Source: Candidatus Rifleibacteriota bacterium (lineage in GTDB: Bacteria; Muiribacteriota; Ozemobacteria; Ozemobacterales; Ozemobacteraceae). Taken from it: a stretch of DNA of 64,000 nt. The translations under genes and the position numbers were made by a program. The stretch spans positions 1 through 64,000 of the forward strand of contig JAFPZP010000050.1 in NCBI GenBank assembly GCA_017417215.1, read 5' to 3'. The notes under the pieces were generated by a model. The model was not told the origin of the DNA. It searched no databases and worked only from the letters and a program-made list of their open reading frames with translations. Below, in pieces: positions 44,482-53,577 of the stretch. How positions within the stretch are numbered: position 1 is the stretch's first letter; every line of letters starts with the position of its first letter.

Positions 44482-46832
44482 AATACTATAGCAACAACTC
44501 AAAACGTGGTTCTGGATATTTAATAGTATTGGCTTTCGCTGCAATTCTATTGATCTTTTTCGCTATGTTTGCTCGTGTAAGAAGTGGTCATCATCAACTT
44601 CAATCAAAAGATGTCAGAAGGTTTATTGCTTCAAATCTTGGTGAAGCTGCATTGAACTGTATTGTTGCAGAATTGAATGCGAATAGAGCATTTAATACTC
44701 ATCTCCATTATTATCCATACTCTGGAAACAAATTGGGTTGGTATAAACCAATTAAAAGACGAGACTCTCTTATTGGAAAGATGGATAATCTGACATTAAA
44801 TGGAGTGAATAACGGCATATACAGCGGTTATACAGAACATGGTGAATTTAAGGCCAGGTTTGCACAGAATTATGGCTCTAGAGAAAACATCAAGACCAAG
44901 GCTCTTAGAGAGTCAGAAATGTATACTAGAGTTGAGATTGTTGTAAAAGTTGGCGGTGGCTGGGGAATCAAAGAACAAACTTATCGAAAAATATCTGCAA
45001 TTCTAGAAAGAAGATACCCAGCTACAGAATACCTTCTTTTTGATGGTGAAATGCTAGACTTAGGCGGGTTAGGTCCTTTCCCGGGACGCGAAAACCAGCT
45101 TAAACGCTCCAGATTATACGGTTATAACTGGATAACTTTCAATACAGCTGGCGGTGCATGTAAAGGCAATGAAATTATAGAAGGAGAAAAAATAGAAACT
45201 CCTGGCCTAATAAGGGCTTTAGTAGATACCGATATTGAATTTTCCAATAAAGAAAGACATAAACTTACAAAAGAAAATGATTCAATGTTTGTTTCTAAAT
45301 TTGAAGATTTTGATGGCTATATTGTAGATGGACCTCATGGAGCTCATCCGATAAAATTTACCAGATTGCCTCGTGAACGTATAAAAAAGTCTGTTGAATC
45401 CTATAAAAAGACTTATGGAATCACTATAACAGACAAGACTTTGCCTGCTAGCAGCTATTCTAACCCCTATGACCCAGGCACAAAATACTATGACCTTAAT
45501 TTTGGAGAATATAGAGCTGTTGCTGTTCCTAAGGATGATGATGAAAAATCAGTTCGTTCAACTAGAGCCGATGATGACGACGACGATGATGAAGAAAACT
45601 CTGTTCCTGGTGATGCAGAAGAGGAAGTTGATGATATAGATACTAAAGATTCTGATGACCCAGAAATTATTAAAGAAAAACATGGAAGAAAACTGCTTGT
45701 TTATTCTGAAGTTCCTCTTAGAATATGGGGTTGTCCAGACAAAAGCATAACTATATATAGTACAAAAGATATAGTAATTGCTGGTGATTTTAATCAGAAC
45801 CCCGAAACTTCACAAGTTTATAAAGATAAGAATTATCTAGAGTATAAAAAAGTTTTAAGAAATGGGAAAAACAATAATAAAGTTGGCGCTATGATAATGT
45901 CAGAAGGGCGTATCTTTATTGATGTGTCTTCTCCAAGTAAATTTGCTAAAAATGAGGTTAAACCCTATTTCTTTTATTGTCTTGGCATGAGCATGCACCC
46001 ATCTTCTGTAGAAATAGAAGAGGAATTAAAAAGAACTGTATGCCCACCAGAACCTCGTGACAGAGGCACGATTTTAGGTGTTAATAGTTCTATGGGTAGC
46101 GGTATTGCAGAAGCAAGATTTGGAACAATGGCTTATTTGTATAATTACCCAGATGTAAATTCTGGCGGTAGTTATGAAGCAAATATTGAAGATTTGAAGA
46201 ACTTTTTTATGCCCGGTGGTACTGCCTTAGACCCAAGATTTGGTATAAAGGACCCAAGAGTTAGAGATGGTATTATTGAGTATATTAAGCAGGCTATAAG
46301 AAGAGGAAGCGGAGACTTAACCAAAGAAGAACAAGACAATATTTTTAATATGGCTTGGGAACAGGCTCTCATAGAAGAAGAAAAAGATTATGATCCTGGA
46401 TGTGGCGCTTCTGGTTTAATGTCTGGTCTTTTTAACGAAGCCGTTAAGAAAGAATCAGATGGTATTTTTATTCCTGAAATAACAATAAATGCAACCTTGA
46501 TTAGTTCATGCAGGAGAGCTTCAAATTGGCATATTGGCAATTCTAATGTTAAAGTCAAAGAAGAAATTGGCAATCCTGAAGAATATCTTAAGAAACCTGG
46601 TTTTATTATACAGAGAATTTATGGTGGTGAAATCAGAATTGGTAGAGCTAAACCAAATTATTTTGTTGATGGTTCTCATAGCGGTGGTAATATTTTAAGA
46701 AGAAGAATTTGGGATAATACAAATCTGACAAATCGCGATTTTAAACCTTTAGAAGCTCCCGCTGTTCATAATATTTTAACTTTTACAGATGAACAGATTT
46801 CCGAAAAAGAATACAATAACTTTAAAGGGTAA
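44478..46832 (+). CDS. Large PilX/GspK-like pilin-associated protein
   Basis: This very long 784-residue protein has one N-terminal hydrophobic helix (GYLIVLAFAAILLIFFAMFA) without Glu at +5. The region after it (RRFIASNLGEAALNCIVAEL) resembles GspK/PilX. The remaining 700 residues have no recognised domain. Residues about 350-400 hold a strong acidic run (seven Asp in a row and DAEEEVDD), which may bind calcium. Typical PilX is near 160 residues, so this may be a tip adhesin like PilY1-type proteins. Its stop codon lies within the T-run of an opposite-strand terminator. Confidence 0.65.
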   Translation: MKYYSNNSKRGSGYLIVLAFAAILLIFFAMFARVRSGHHQLQSKDVRRFIASNLGEAALNCIVAELNANRAFNTHLHYYPYSGNKLGWYKPIKRRDSLIGKMDNLTLNGVNNGIYSGYTEHGEFKARFAQNYGSRENIKTKALRESEMYTRVEIVVKVGGGWGIKEQTYRKISAILERRYPATEYLLFDGEMLDLGGLGPFPGRENQLKRSRLYGYNWITFNTAGGACKGNEIIEGEKIETPGLIRALVDTDIEFSNKERHKLTKENDSMFVSKFEDFDGYIVDGPHGAHPIKFTRLPRERIKKSVESYKKTYGITITDKTLPASSYSNPYDPGTKYYDLNFGEYRAVAVPKDDDEKSVRSTRADDDDDDDEENSVPGDAEEEVDDIDTKDSDDPEIIKEKHGRKLLVYSEVPLRIWGCPDKSITIYSTKDIVIAGDFNQNPETSQVYKDKNYLEYKKVLRNGKNNNKVGAMIMSEGRIFIDVSSPSKFAKNEVKPYFFYCLGMSMHPSSVEIEEELKRTVCPPEPRDRGTILGVNSSMGSGIAEARFGTMAYLYNYPDVNSGGSYEANIEDLKNFFMPGGTALDPRFGIKDPRVRDGIIEYIKQAIRRGSGDLTKEEQDNIFNMAWEQALIEEEKDYDPGCGASGLMSGLFNEAVKKESDGIFIPEITINATLISSCRRASNWHIGNSNVKVKEEIGNPEEYLKKPGFIIQRIYGGEIRIGRAKPNYFVDGSHSGGNILRRRIWDNTNLTNRDFKPLEAPAVHNILTFTDEQISEKEYNNFKG

Positions 46833-47008
46833 AAAAAAAGGCCACACTTCTATGAGGTAGCCTTGATCAAGGAAAGGAATGATTGAAGACAACTGACGAA
46901 TAAGTCGTGCAGTGTTGCCATAGTATGAGCAACATTCATGCCAACCTTAAAATTTATTTTGTTCTTTAAGGTTCAATCTTCCCAAATCCTTTGTGACTCA
47001 CGTTTTTA
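46831..47008 (-). ncRNA. Candidate structured small RNA downstream of hfq
   Basis: This stretch folds as a multi-branched RNA on the minus strand. A long closing stem pairs 46987-46992 with 46873-46878 and 46972-46978 with 46881-46887. Inside are hairpins 46945-46951/46965-46971, 46913-46918/46929-46934 and 46896-46899/46905-46908. It ends in an 8-bp terminator stem (46857-46864 with 46838-46845) and a U-run. The 5' end is a guess; TATACA lies just upstream (47015-47020). It is separate from hfq, which has its own terminator. It lacks the hallmarks of SRP RNA, RNase P RNA or tmRNA. The rest of the 370-base gap (47016-47156) is AT-rich with nothing seen. Confidence 0.5.
46838..46864 (-). terminator. 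Intrinsic terminator of the candidate small RNA
   Basis: On the minus strand AAGGCTAC pairs with GTGGCCTT (one G-U pair) across an 11-base loop and is followed by a long T-run. The facing plus-strand gene has no T-run here, so the signal belongs to a minus-strand transcript. Confidence 0.75.
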
Positions 47009-47156
47009 ACTAGGTGTATAATTTTTTTAAGGCACAAAATTATTTTGTTTTAAAATTAGAAGTCTTTTTATTCTTGATGATTTTTTAAACAAAGGGAATA
47101 AACTGTATAAAAATTAAACACTAAAATGCACAATAATAAAAACACTAAAATAATAA

Positions 47157-47188
47157 AAGACCACATTTAAGTTAATAAATGTGGTCTT
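47157..47188 (-). terminator. Intrinsic terminator of hfq
   Basis: A 13-bp stem with a six-base loop is followed on the minus strand by TTATTATTTT. It starts 15 bases after the hfq stop codon. Confidence 0.85.
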
Positions 47189-47202
47189 CCGGACTATGTT
47201 AA

Positions 47203-47427
47203 TTAATTGCCTGTTGGAAGATTAAAGTTATCAGGGAGTTGAAGAGTTGAAATAGCATGTTTGTATATTAGTTGTTTCTTCCCTTCTGATTCTAATAAAA
47301 TAACAAATGTATCAAAATCTAAAACTGTCCCTTGAATCTGGAAACCTTTCATTAAAAAAATCTTAACAGCTTCTTTTTCTTCTTTTAAATATTGAAGAAT
47401 ATTGTCTTGAATGTTAATAGCCGGCAT
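47203..47427 (-). CDS. hfq: RNA chaperone Hfq
   Basis: This 74-residue Sm-like protein begins NIQDNILQYLKEEKEAVKIFLMKG and has the Sm1 strand GFQIQGTVLDFDTFVILL. The Hfq signature YKHAIST is at residues 55-61. It forms a hexamer that pairs small RNAs with mRNAs. A TTG one codon upstream could be used, but this ATG sits nine bases after GGAGGG. A candidate structured RNA lies just downstream on the same strand. Confidence 0.95.
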   Translation of the reverse strand: MPAINIQDNILQYLKEEKEAVKIFLMKGFQIQGTVLDFDTFVILLESEGKKQLIYKHAISTLQLPDNFNLPTGN

Positions 47428-47511
47428 CAATAAGTCCCTCCATTTTTTGCTATTTATTTGCTTATTCTATAAAAAAATACAAATCTTTTCAAGAGTTTGA
47501 TTCTTTTATCT

Positions 47512-50142
47512 TTAATAATTTGATAAAGTTTTTAATAATTTAATATATGAATCAAGTCTATTGGTTAGTGAGTCAACTTTTTTAGTTAACCACTCAATTA
47601 TATTTTCAAAGTCTGTTGAAATATAAACCAAATCTTCTTCAGGTTTCATTTTTATACTCGTAATAAGCCCCTTTCTGTTGGCTCTCATTTTGAATCTAAA
47701 AAGTCTACCTGCTATTCTTCTTAAGAAATCGTCGTTTTCTTTTTTCCCGGTTGTTCCTATGATTAATTCATTAATACTAGTATCGCTTAGTTTATATGAA
47801 GCTTGAAGTTTAATGAATGGTCTAAAAGGATTCTTTATAAAACCATTCATCAACTTAGGAAATCTTTTTAGAAGAGCTTCGTTATCATAATAAATTTCCA
47901 TAAGACAGTCTTCTTTATAAGGTAAAAGATTTGCTAGACTTTTAATTGTCGCTTCATCTAAAGGTTTTTCAGAAAAATAGATTTCATGGTCTGTAGTTTT
48001 GCAATAGAATTTCCCGCAAGGAAATATATAGAAATCAGGTTCTTTTTCAGTCGGTTTTTTGAAACATCCATAAGCAGTTAAAATACCTTCTTTTAAATCC
48101 TTGCCAGATAGTTTATCAGATGAAATTCTGATTATGGCTGTTTCATAAAAGCCAAGAACTCTATCTATTATTATGGTTACATTGCATTGACATAAATCTT
48201 TTAGATGTGGAAAGTATTTCTGAAGGTTTTTGAAAAAATCTGAACAGAAGCTAACTGCTACAGGATAATCTATACCTTTCGGGAATGTAAATTGTTGAGA
48301 TTTGGTTTCTTGTACTGATTCAGGTTCTTGGACCTCAGTTTCGGGTTGTTTTAAATTGCTTGAATCGTTTTCGTTAGAATCTAAAGCCGAGGTTTTTTCT
48401 ACGGAATCAATTTTTAAATCTTTGTTCTTTTCATTTTTATGAATCTTATATGTATTTAATAGAGGTTCATTTAAAGTTTTTTCACCGGAATTGAGTTGAG
48501 AACATATTTGAGTTATTTCTATTGATTTTTTAAATTGTCCGACTTCTTGATATAGTCTTGAAATATCCATCAAAATACTCAAAACTTTTGCTTTTTCTGC
48601 CTTTTCTCCCAATAATCCATGATAATTAGCTATAGATTCATAATATGATTTTAAGCGAATAGCAAGATAAAGGGTTTCATCCGGATCATTTAAATTTGGA
48701 TTAGCTTTGAAAGCTTCTTTAATGTAGCTAAGTGCATTTTCAAATTCGTTCTTGTCTAAATAAACTCTTCCAATATGGAGCAATATTTCGCTTTGAGCCG
48801 GAACAAGAGTATTGGCTTTTAGTAATTGTGTCAAAGCATTGTCTAAATCGCCATTTCTGTAATAGGCCCAACCTAATGTATCAACATAAGATGCATTGTT
48901 GGGTTCTAGTCTATTGGCTAGTTTAGCCATTGTTAGAGATTTTTCGTTATTTATATTCAGCTCTGTGTATAGATAAGCTAAATTATTCAGTGCTTCTGCA
49001 GATTCGGGTCTGTAAGTAATTGCCTTTTCATATTGTTCCGCAGCTTTTTCATAATTATTTAAACTATAATATAAAGTGGCAAGATGATATCTTGATTCAT
49101 AAATATTGCCTTTTATTGCAATAGACTTTAAAAGAGAATCTTCTGCCAATTTGTAGTTCTTGTTTTTGAAAGCTGCCCAACCAAGACTGTCAAGAAAACC
49201 AGGATTGTCAGGTGATTGGTTTACTGCTTTCTGGCAAAGGTCTTCAGCTATTTGGGTATTAACACCATATTCTGCATAAAGATAACCAAGATTATTAAGA
49301 GCATAAGGGTTATTAGGAGCAATTTCTATAATTTTCTTGTAAACCGCTTCTTCCAACCAGAAAGGTTCATGTTTGCCTTTTGCCTGGTATTCTTCATGCA
49401 AACCCATATAAATACTTAAAAGAGAATTTTGTAATTTTTGATTTCTCGGGTCTAATGAAGCAGCTTTTTCATAGGAAGCTATAGAAAGAAATAGTGCTGA
49501 ATCAGAATTACCAAGATATCTGAAACATTGACCCATTACATAGTAATATTGAGAGGTTCTTGGAATAAGTGTTAAAGCTATTTTTAAATCTTCTTCAGGT
49601 TTCATCAAAACAAAATAATTGTTTGTGCGGCTCTTTAAGGTCTGAAAAAGAATTCCTTTAGCAATCCAATATTCTGCTTTTTCATGTAAATCATCTTCAT
49701 ATTCAAGAAGGATTTCTTCAAATTTTTGATCTTCTTTGCATTCTGGGTCTTCGTTTTTATTGTTGCAAAGCATTATGCCAGTATAGAAAATATTTCTGAG
49801 CTTTTCTTCAGCATCAGCTTTCTTTTTGTCTTTTATAGCAAAATATTCATTTCCAACTTTTAATAATGCAGCATGCTTAGGAGTGTCTGATAGTTTTATT
49901 AAATTGAACCATCTGTTAATAGCATGAAACTGAGCTATTACATTGCCCTTATGTTCTAGAATATATTTTTTTAGTAATTGGAGGTTGTAATCAACAGTTT
50001 TTGTTTTCTCAAAGTTAATTTCACTTTGTCTGTAAAGAGGAAGACCAAAATCGAAATTGATTTCAGCCTTCAATTCTATAATTATTGAAAAAAGAAAAAA
50101 TACAGTTAATGCAAAAACTGTATAAAAAGACTTCTTAAACAT
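47512..50142 (-). CDS. Large exported TPR protein
   Basis: This 876-residue protein has a signal peptide or anchor (about residues 5-26). Many TPR units lie between residues 150 and 500, with classic runs such as ALNNLGYLYAEYG, FLDSLGWAAFKNKNYKLAEDSL and YHLATLYYSLNNYEKAAEQYEKAI. A charged linker follows, then a C-terminal domain of about 260 residues with no known family. It may scaffold an envelope complex. GGAGG ribosome site. It follows the tubulin-like gene, but a terminator lies between them. Confidence 0.85.
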   Translation of the reverse strand: MFKKSFYTVFALTVFFLFSIIIELKAEINFDFGLPLYRQSEINFEKTKTVDYNLQLLKKYILEHKGNVIAQFHAINRWFNLIKLSDTPKHAALLKVGNEYFAIKDKKKADAEEKLRNIFYTGIMLCNNKNEDPECKEDQKFEEILLEYEDDLHEKAEYWIAKGILFQTLKSRTNNYFVLMKPEEDLKIALTLIPRTSQYYYVMGQCFRYLGNSDSALFLSIASYEKAASLDPRNQKLQNSLLSIYMGLHEEYQAKGKHEPFWLEEAVYKKIIEIAPNNPYALNNLGYLYAEYGVNTQIAEDLCQKAVNQSPDNPGFLDSLGWAAFKNKNYKLAEDSLLKSIAIKGNIYESRYHLATLYYSLNNYEKAAEQYEKAITYRPESAEALNNLAYLYTELNINNEKSLTMAKLANRLEPNNASYVDTLGWAYYRNGDLDNALTQLLKANTLVPAQSEILLHIGRVYLDKNEFENALSYIKEAFKANPNLNDPDETLYLAIRLKSYYESIANYHGLLGEKAEKAKVLSILMDISRLYQEVGQFKKSIEITQICSQLNSGEKTLNEPLLNTYKIHKNEKNKDLKIDSVEKTSALDSNENDSSNLKQPETEVQEPESVQETKSQQFTFPKGIDYPVAVSFCSDFFKNLQKYFPHLKDLCQCNVTIIIDRVLGFYETAIIRISSDKLSGKDLKEGILTAYGCFKKPTEKEPDFYIFPCGKFYCKTTDHEIYFSEKPLDEATIKSLANLLPYKEDCLMEIYYDNEALLKRFPKLMNGFIKNPFRPFIKLQASYKLSDTSINELIIGTTGKKENDDFLRRIAGRLFRFKMRANRKGLITSIKMKPEEDLVYISTDFENIIEWLTKKVDSLTNRLDSYIKLLKTLSNY

Positions 50143-50195
50143 AATTTGCCTCCAAAGATTTCTTTTATTTATTCTATATTTATATAATAAATTAA

Positions 50196-50216
50196 GGGCG
50201 GTTAATTTAACCGCCC
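50196..50216 (-). terminator. Intrinsic terminator of the tubulin-like gene
   Basis: Ten bases (GGGCGGTTAA) pair with their complement with almost no spacer, forming a strong hairpin. On the minus strand it is followed by TTAATTTATT. It lies eight bases after the stop codon. Confidence 0.75.
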
Positions 50217-50224
50217 ATTAATTG

Positions 50225-53200
50225 TTAGCCAAGCGTAGTTGTTTGTCGCTGACTTAATATTGTATTGAACTGGTCATTGTAATCTTGTAGTATCTTTAAA
50301 ATACCACGTTTAATAGAAAGCAATTCATCGCTTGAAGCTTTAACTTCGTGATTCTTCTTGATTTCTTGTTCAATTGCTTCTTCGATTCTCTTGACCTTAG
50401 CAGCTATAAACGGCAGATAACGTCTTACAAATTCACACTGTTTCGGGAATGGTAAGGTCTTCCAGTATTCACTGTATACAGTTCTTATCAAATAGAGACC
50501 CATTGTATTATTCTTGAGGTAATCAAAGAGTTCTATCAAAGTTCTTCCCATTGGTTGCGGTTTATCCTGCTGATACCAGAGTTCGAACTGGACTAGTTCA
50601 GAGTTGAATTCAATACCATGCTTTTTAAGCTTTTCATTGGCCATCAATTCATATCTGAGAAGCAGGTATACCATGTAGTGTTCTTCTAGCTTCTTAGCAG
50701 GAATCAAGCTGTAACTTGCCCATAATATCGGGTAAGCGTCATTGTTCATTATGGCATGGCAGTTGATTTTTGCATTGTTCTTACGATAAAGTGTGTGCCA
50801 CTGTGCTATTGAACTCAGATTGTATGGGGCAATACCGTGAAGAGTCTGTAAAAGACTAATTTCGTAAGGATTTCTAGTTGGAGCAATAGATACACCAATA
50901 TCACCTTTACGTAAAGAATCTTTTATTTCACCTGCTAATTGGCTGTTTTCATCAGCAATACCAAGAGTTACTATGTTCATTCTTTGTGGCTGGTTGTTTC
51001 CACGGTCATTTAAAGTAACCAAAGGTGTTGCCTGATTCATCAGACTTTCAACAAGGCTCTTCTTGAAGCCTTTCTTTTCTGAATCTTTCCAGTGAATGAA
51101 GTCTTCTATGCCACCGAAAAGTCTGCGCTGAATGATAGTATTGCTGTATTTAACAATTTCTTCTTCAAGATTGCAGGTTTCATGATTTGTATACTTATCC
51201 CAATTCTTCTTGAGATCAAGTTTAACCAAGAAATCACCTTCGATGTCATTATTGGTTAAATCACCTAATAGATATTTGTAGAAAGGTTCTATGTCTTTGT
51301 CTTCAAAAATGTAGGTTCTAATGAATTTCTGGATTTTTGAATAAGGTTTAATCTGTTCTAAGCATCTTTCATAGGCACGTTCTAGATTACCATCCTTAGA
51401 AATCTGATTAAGCTTAAAGTTGAATACTTCCAGTTTTTTACGAATATTCTGTGCTTGAACATTCAGATATTTCAAGAAGTCTTCTACGCAAGACATACAG
51501 AACATTTCGTATTCCATATCGTTTGCTTCTTTGCTTTCTTTTAAGAAGGATTCTTTGTCGTCTTTTAGCTGTGCTCCAAAGAAAGCTGTAACTTTTAAAC
51601 CAAGACCGGTTAGTCCTGTAAGCTTAGATTTTAAACGGCTGCATTCTTCAACAAATTCACGTTTTTCTTTATCCAGTTTCCCTCTGATTTCTGTAACTTT
51701 GCGTGCCATCTGGTCTTTTGGATATCTAGTCAGATACTTTTCAAAAGCGACTAAGAAATCTATGGCTACCTGTGTACCTAAATCAGGATTATTTACTATT
51801 TCTATGACTTTATCTTTCAGACTTTCACCAGCTTTGCCTGCTGCTTCTTCAAATTTAACACGAAGAGCGGCTCGCATATCGTCTTTTTTGATTCTGTCAT
51901 TATTGGCTTCTTCAATTTGTCTGAGAAGGAAATCCTGGTCTTTTTCTTTTGGTTTTGGTTTTGTAGAAATCTTAATAGAATGGAAACGAGGATTGTCCCA
52001 ATAATCTTTTCTATTAACTATTTCTTTACTTAATACTAATAGTCCTTCTGGAGTCAGGTCTAATACACTTGGATTATTTTCAGCAAAGTCCTGAACCATT
52101 GAATCTAAGAGAATTCTATCCATAGAGAGCTTCAACCAGTAGGTTACATCCATAGAAAGCTTATAAGTGTATAAGTCTCTAATGATATCTAAAGGATAAT
52201 AGAAGCTCTTGAAACCTGCAGAACTGAAACATTTAAGCTGTTTTCCTTCAAGGTCAGAGTTTAATTGACCAAGAATCTGTGAAGCATTGTCCAGCATTGA
52301 GTTCTGAGCTTGGCGGAGCTGTGTGGCTAACTTTGTAAAAATAAGTTCTGAAGCAATGGCGTAATAAGTTGGAATATCATCCATATTGCTTGTGCCAAGC
52401 AGATAGCACTGGTCAAATGGAGGTTCTTCTGCAATGGTGCCGAATGTGGTTGAGTCGTTGCTCTTGCCTATTGGACCATAGTTAACCATAAACTTATTTC
52501 TTCTGTCTTGAGCAATAATGTCTTTGGCAGACTGAGTTGGCGGGAACTTTTCTTTGTTCATGAAATAGTAAGTTTCTGCTAAAGCAGCATAACCATTGCC
52601 TTCTATTCTGCCTGTAGAGTTAACATTGGGGTCGATGGCTATTTGTGTAAAAGCTTCTGGAGTCAGTTCAATACCTATGATTGAAGGCTTGCCCTTACCG
52701 CCAGATAACTGATAATAAGCCATCTTTAATAGGTAAGCCATATCCATGAACATACCAGCACCTGAACCACCACACATAGAGCCAACTACATAAAATTCAG
52801 GGGTTAAAATCTGACCTTGTTTATTAGTTAATGGAACAATTATATCGTCTTGATTAACATTGCCACGTGCCATGATTTTACTGATTTTGCTCTTTAATAA
52901 AGAGAAAATTTTCTGAATATCTACAAATATCCCAAAACGACCAGTAAATCTGAATTGATGAGCACCTTGGCTAATTTGGCCAATGTAAGATTTTAGCTTC
53001 TGAGGGAACCATTCGTAAAGATAGCCATAAGTATCTGTATCCAAATTATTTGTAATTTGACCTGCATTCTGAATGTTAATCTGATGGTATTCACTTTCTG
53101 TCAGCTTTATGGCGGGATCAGCTTCTTCTTTTTCTGACTGACTTGCATCGAAAATGTCTGTATCAATGCAGAGCAAGTCTATGAAATCTGGTAAAGCTGG

Positions 53201-53350
53201 TTCACTTCCAATTTGTTCATAAGCTTTTCGAATCTGTGGACTCTTTAAAAATGTTTCCTTAAAATTCATTAAGGCTTTTTTGCCAGTTCCGCCAAGACCT
53301 ACGATTAAAGCTGGATTTAAAGCAATTCTGTTTTCAAAGTTAACACTCAT
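50225..53350 (-). CDS. Large tubulin/FtsZ-like GTPase family protein (Tubulin_2)
   Basis: This 1041-residue protein starts with ALIVGLGGTGKKAL (residues 14-27). It shows the tubulin-type loop GSMCGGSGAGMFMD (190-203), a variant of GGGTGSG. Similar large proteins of the Tubulin-like (Tubulin_2) family occur scattered in bacteria. Residues about 480-680 are charged helices, perhaps a coiled coil, far longer than in FtsZ. It should bind GTP, and may polymerise; neither is shown here. No adjacent gene of the usual vWA or tubulin-associated partners is seen. It stands alone between a terminator and a 227-base gap with promoter-like AT-rich sequence. Confidence 0.8.
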   Translation of the reverse strand: MSVNFENRIALNPALIVGLGGTGKKALMNFKETFLKSPQIRKAYEQIGSEPALPDFIDLLCIDTDIFDASQSEKEEADPAIKLTESEYHQINIQNAGQITNNLDTDTYGYLYEWFPQKLKSYIGQISQGAHQFRFTGRFGIFVDIQKIFSLLKSKISKIMARGNVNQDDIIVPLTNKQGQILTPEFYVVGSMCGGSGAGMFMDMAYLLKMAYYQLSGGKGKPSIIGIELTPEAFTQIAIDPNVNSTGRIEGNGYAALAETYYFMNKEKFPPTQSAKDIIAQDRRNKFMVNYGPIGKSNDSTTFGTIAEEPPFDQCYLLGTSNMDDIPTYYAIASELIFTKLATQLRQAQNSMLDNASQILGQLNSDLEGKQLKCFSSAGFKSFYYPLDIIRDLYTYKLSMDVTYWLKLSMDRILLDSMVQDFAENNPSVLDLTPEGLLVLSKEIVNRKDYWDNPRFHSIKISTKPKPKEKDQDFLLRQIEEANNDRIKKDDMRAALRVKFEEAAGKAGESLKDKVIEIVNNPDLGTQVAIDFLVAFEKYLTRYPKDQMARKVTEIRGKLDKEKREFVEECSRLKSKLTGLTGLGLKVTAFFGAQLKDDKESFLKESKEANDMEYEMFCMSCVEDFLKYLNVQAQNIRKKLEVFNFKLNQISKDGNLERAYERCLEQIKPYSKIQKFIRTYIFEDKDIEPFYKYLLGDLTNNDIEGDFLVKLDLKKNWDKYTNHETCNLEEEIVKYSNTIIQRRLFGGIEDFIHWKDSEKKGFKKSLVESLMNQATPLVTLNDRGNNQPQRMNIVTLGIADENSQLAGEIKDSLRKGDIGVSIAPTRNPYEISLLQTLHGIAPYNLSSIAQWHTLYRKNNAKINCHAIMNNDAYPILWASYSLIPAKKLEEHYMVYLLLRYELMANEKLKKHGIEFNSELVQFELWYQQDKPQPMGRTLIELFDYLKNNTMGLYLIRTVYSEYWKTLPFPKQCEFVRRYLPFIAAKVKRIEEAIEQEIKKNHEVKASSDELLSIKRGILKILQDYNDQFNTILSQRQTTTLG

Positions 53351-53577
53351 TTTTATGACGCTCCAAAAATATGACTATATAAAAAGGTAGTATATCAATT
53401 TTATGCTATTCTAGCAATTATTAGTTTTTTTTATTGTTAATATCTATTTTGGAAGCTTTATTATAAAATTCTAACTTTTAAAGTTTGTCATTTATTGTTT
53501 AATGTTGTAAACTATAAAAGTTACTAACACAAAATTTCTTTAGTAAAAAGAGACTATCTTAATTTGGAGTGATAGAA

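Noticed and set aside
46831-47008. Naming the candidate RNA as 6S, SRP, tmRNA or RNase P RNA
   Set aside because: The fold is multi-branched rather than one long hairpin, and none of the conserved motifs of those RNAs are seen.
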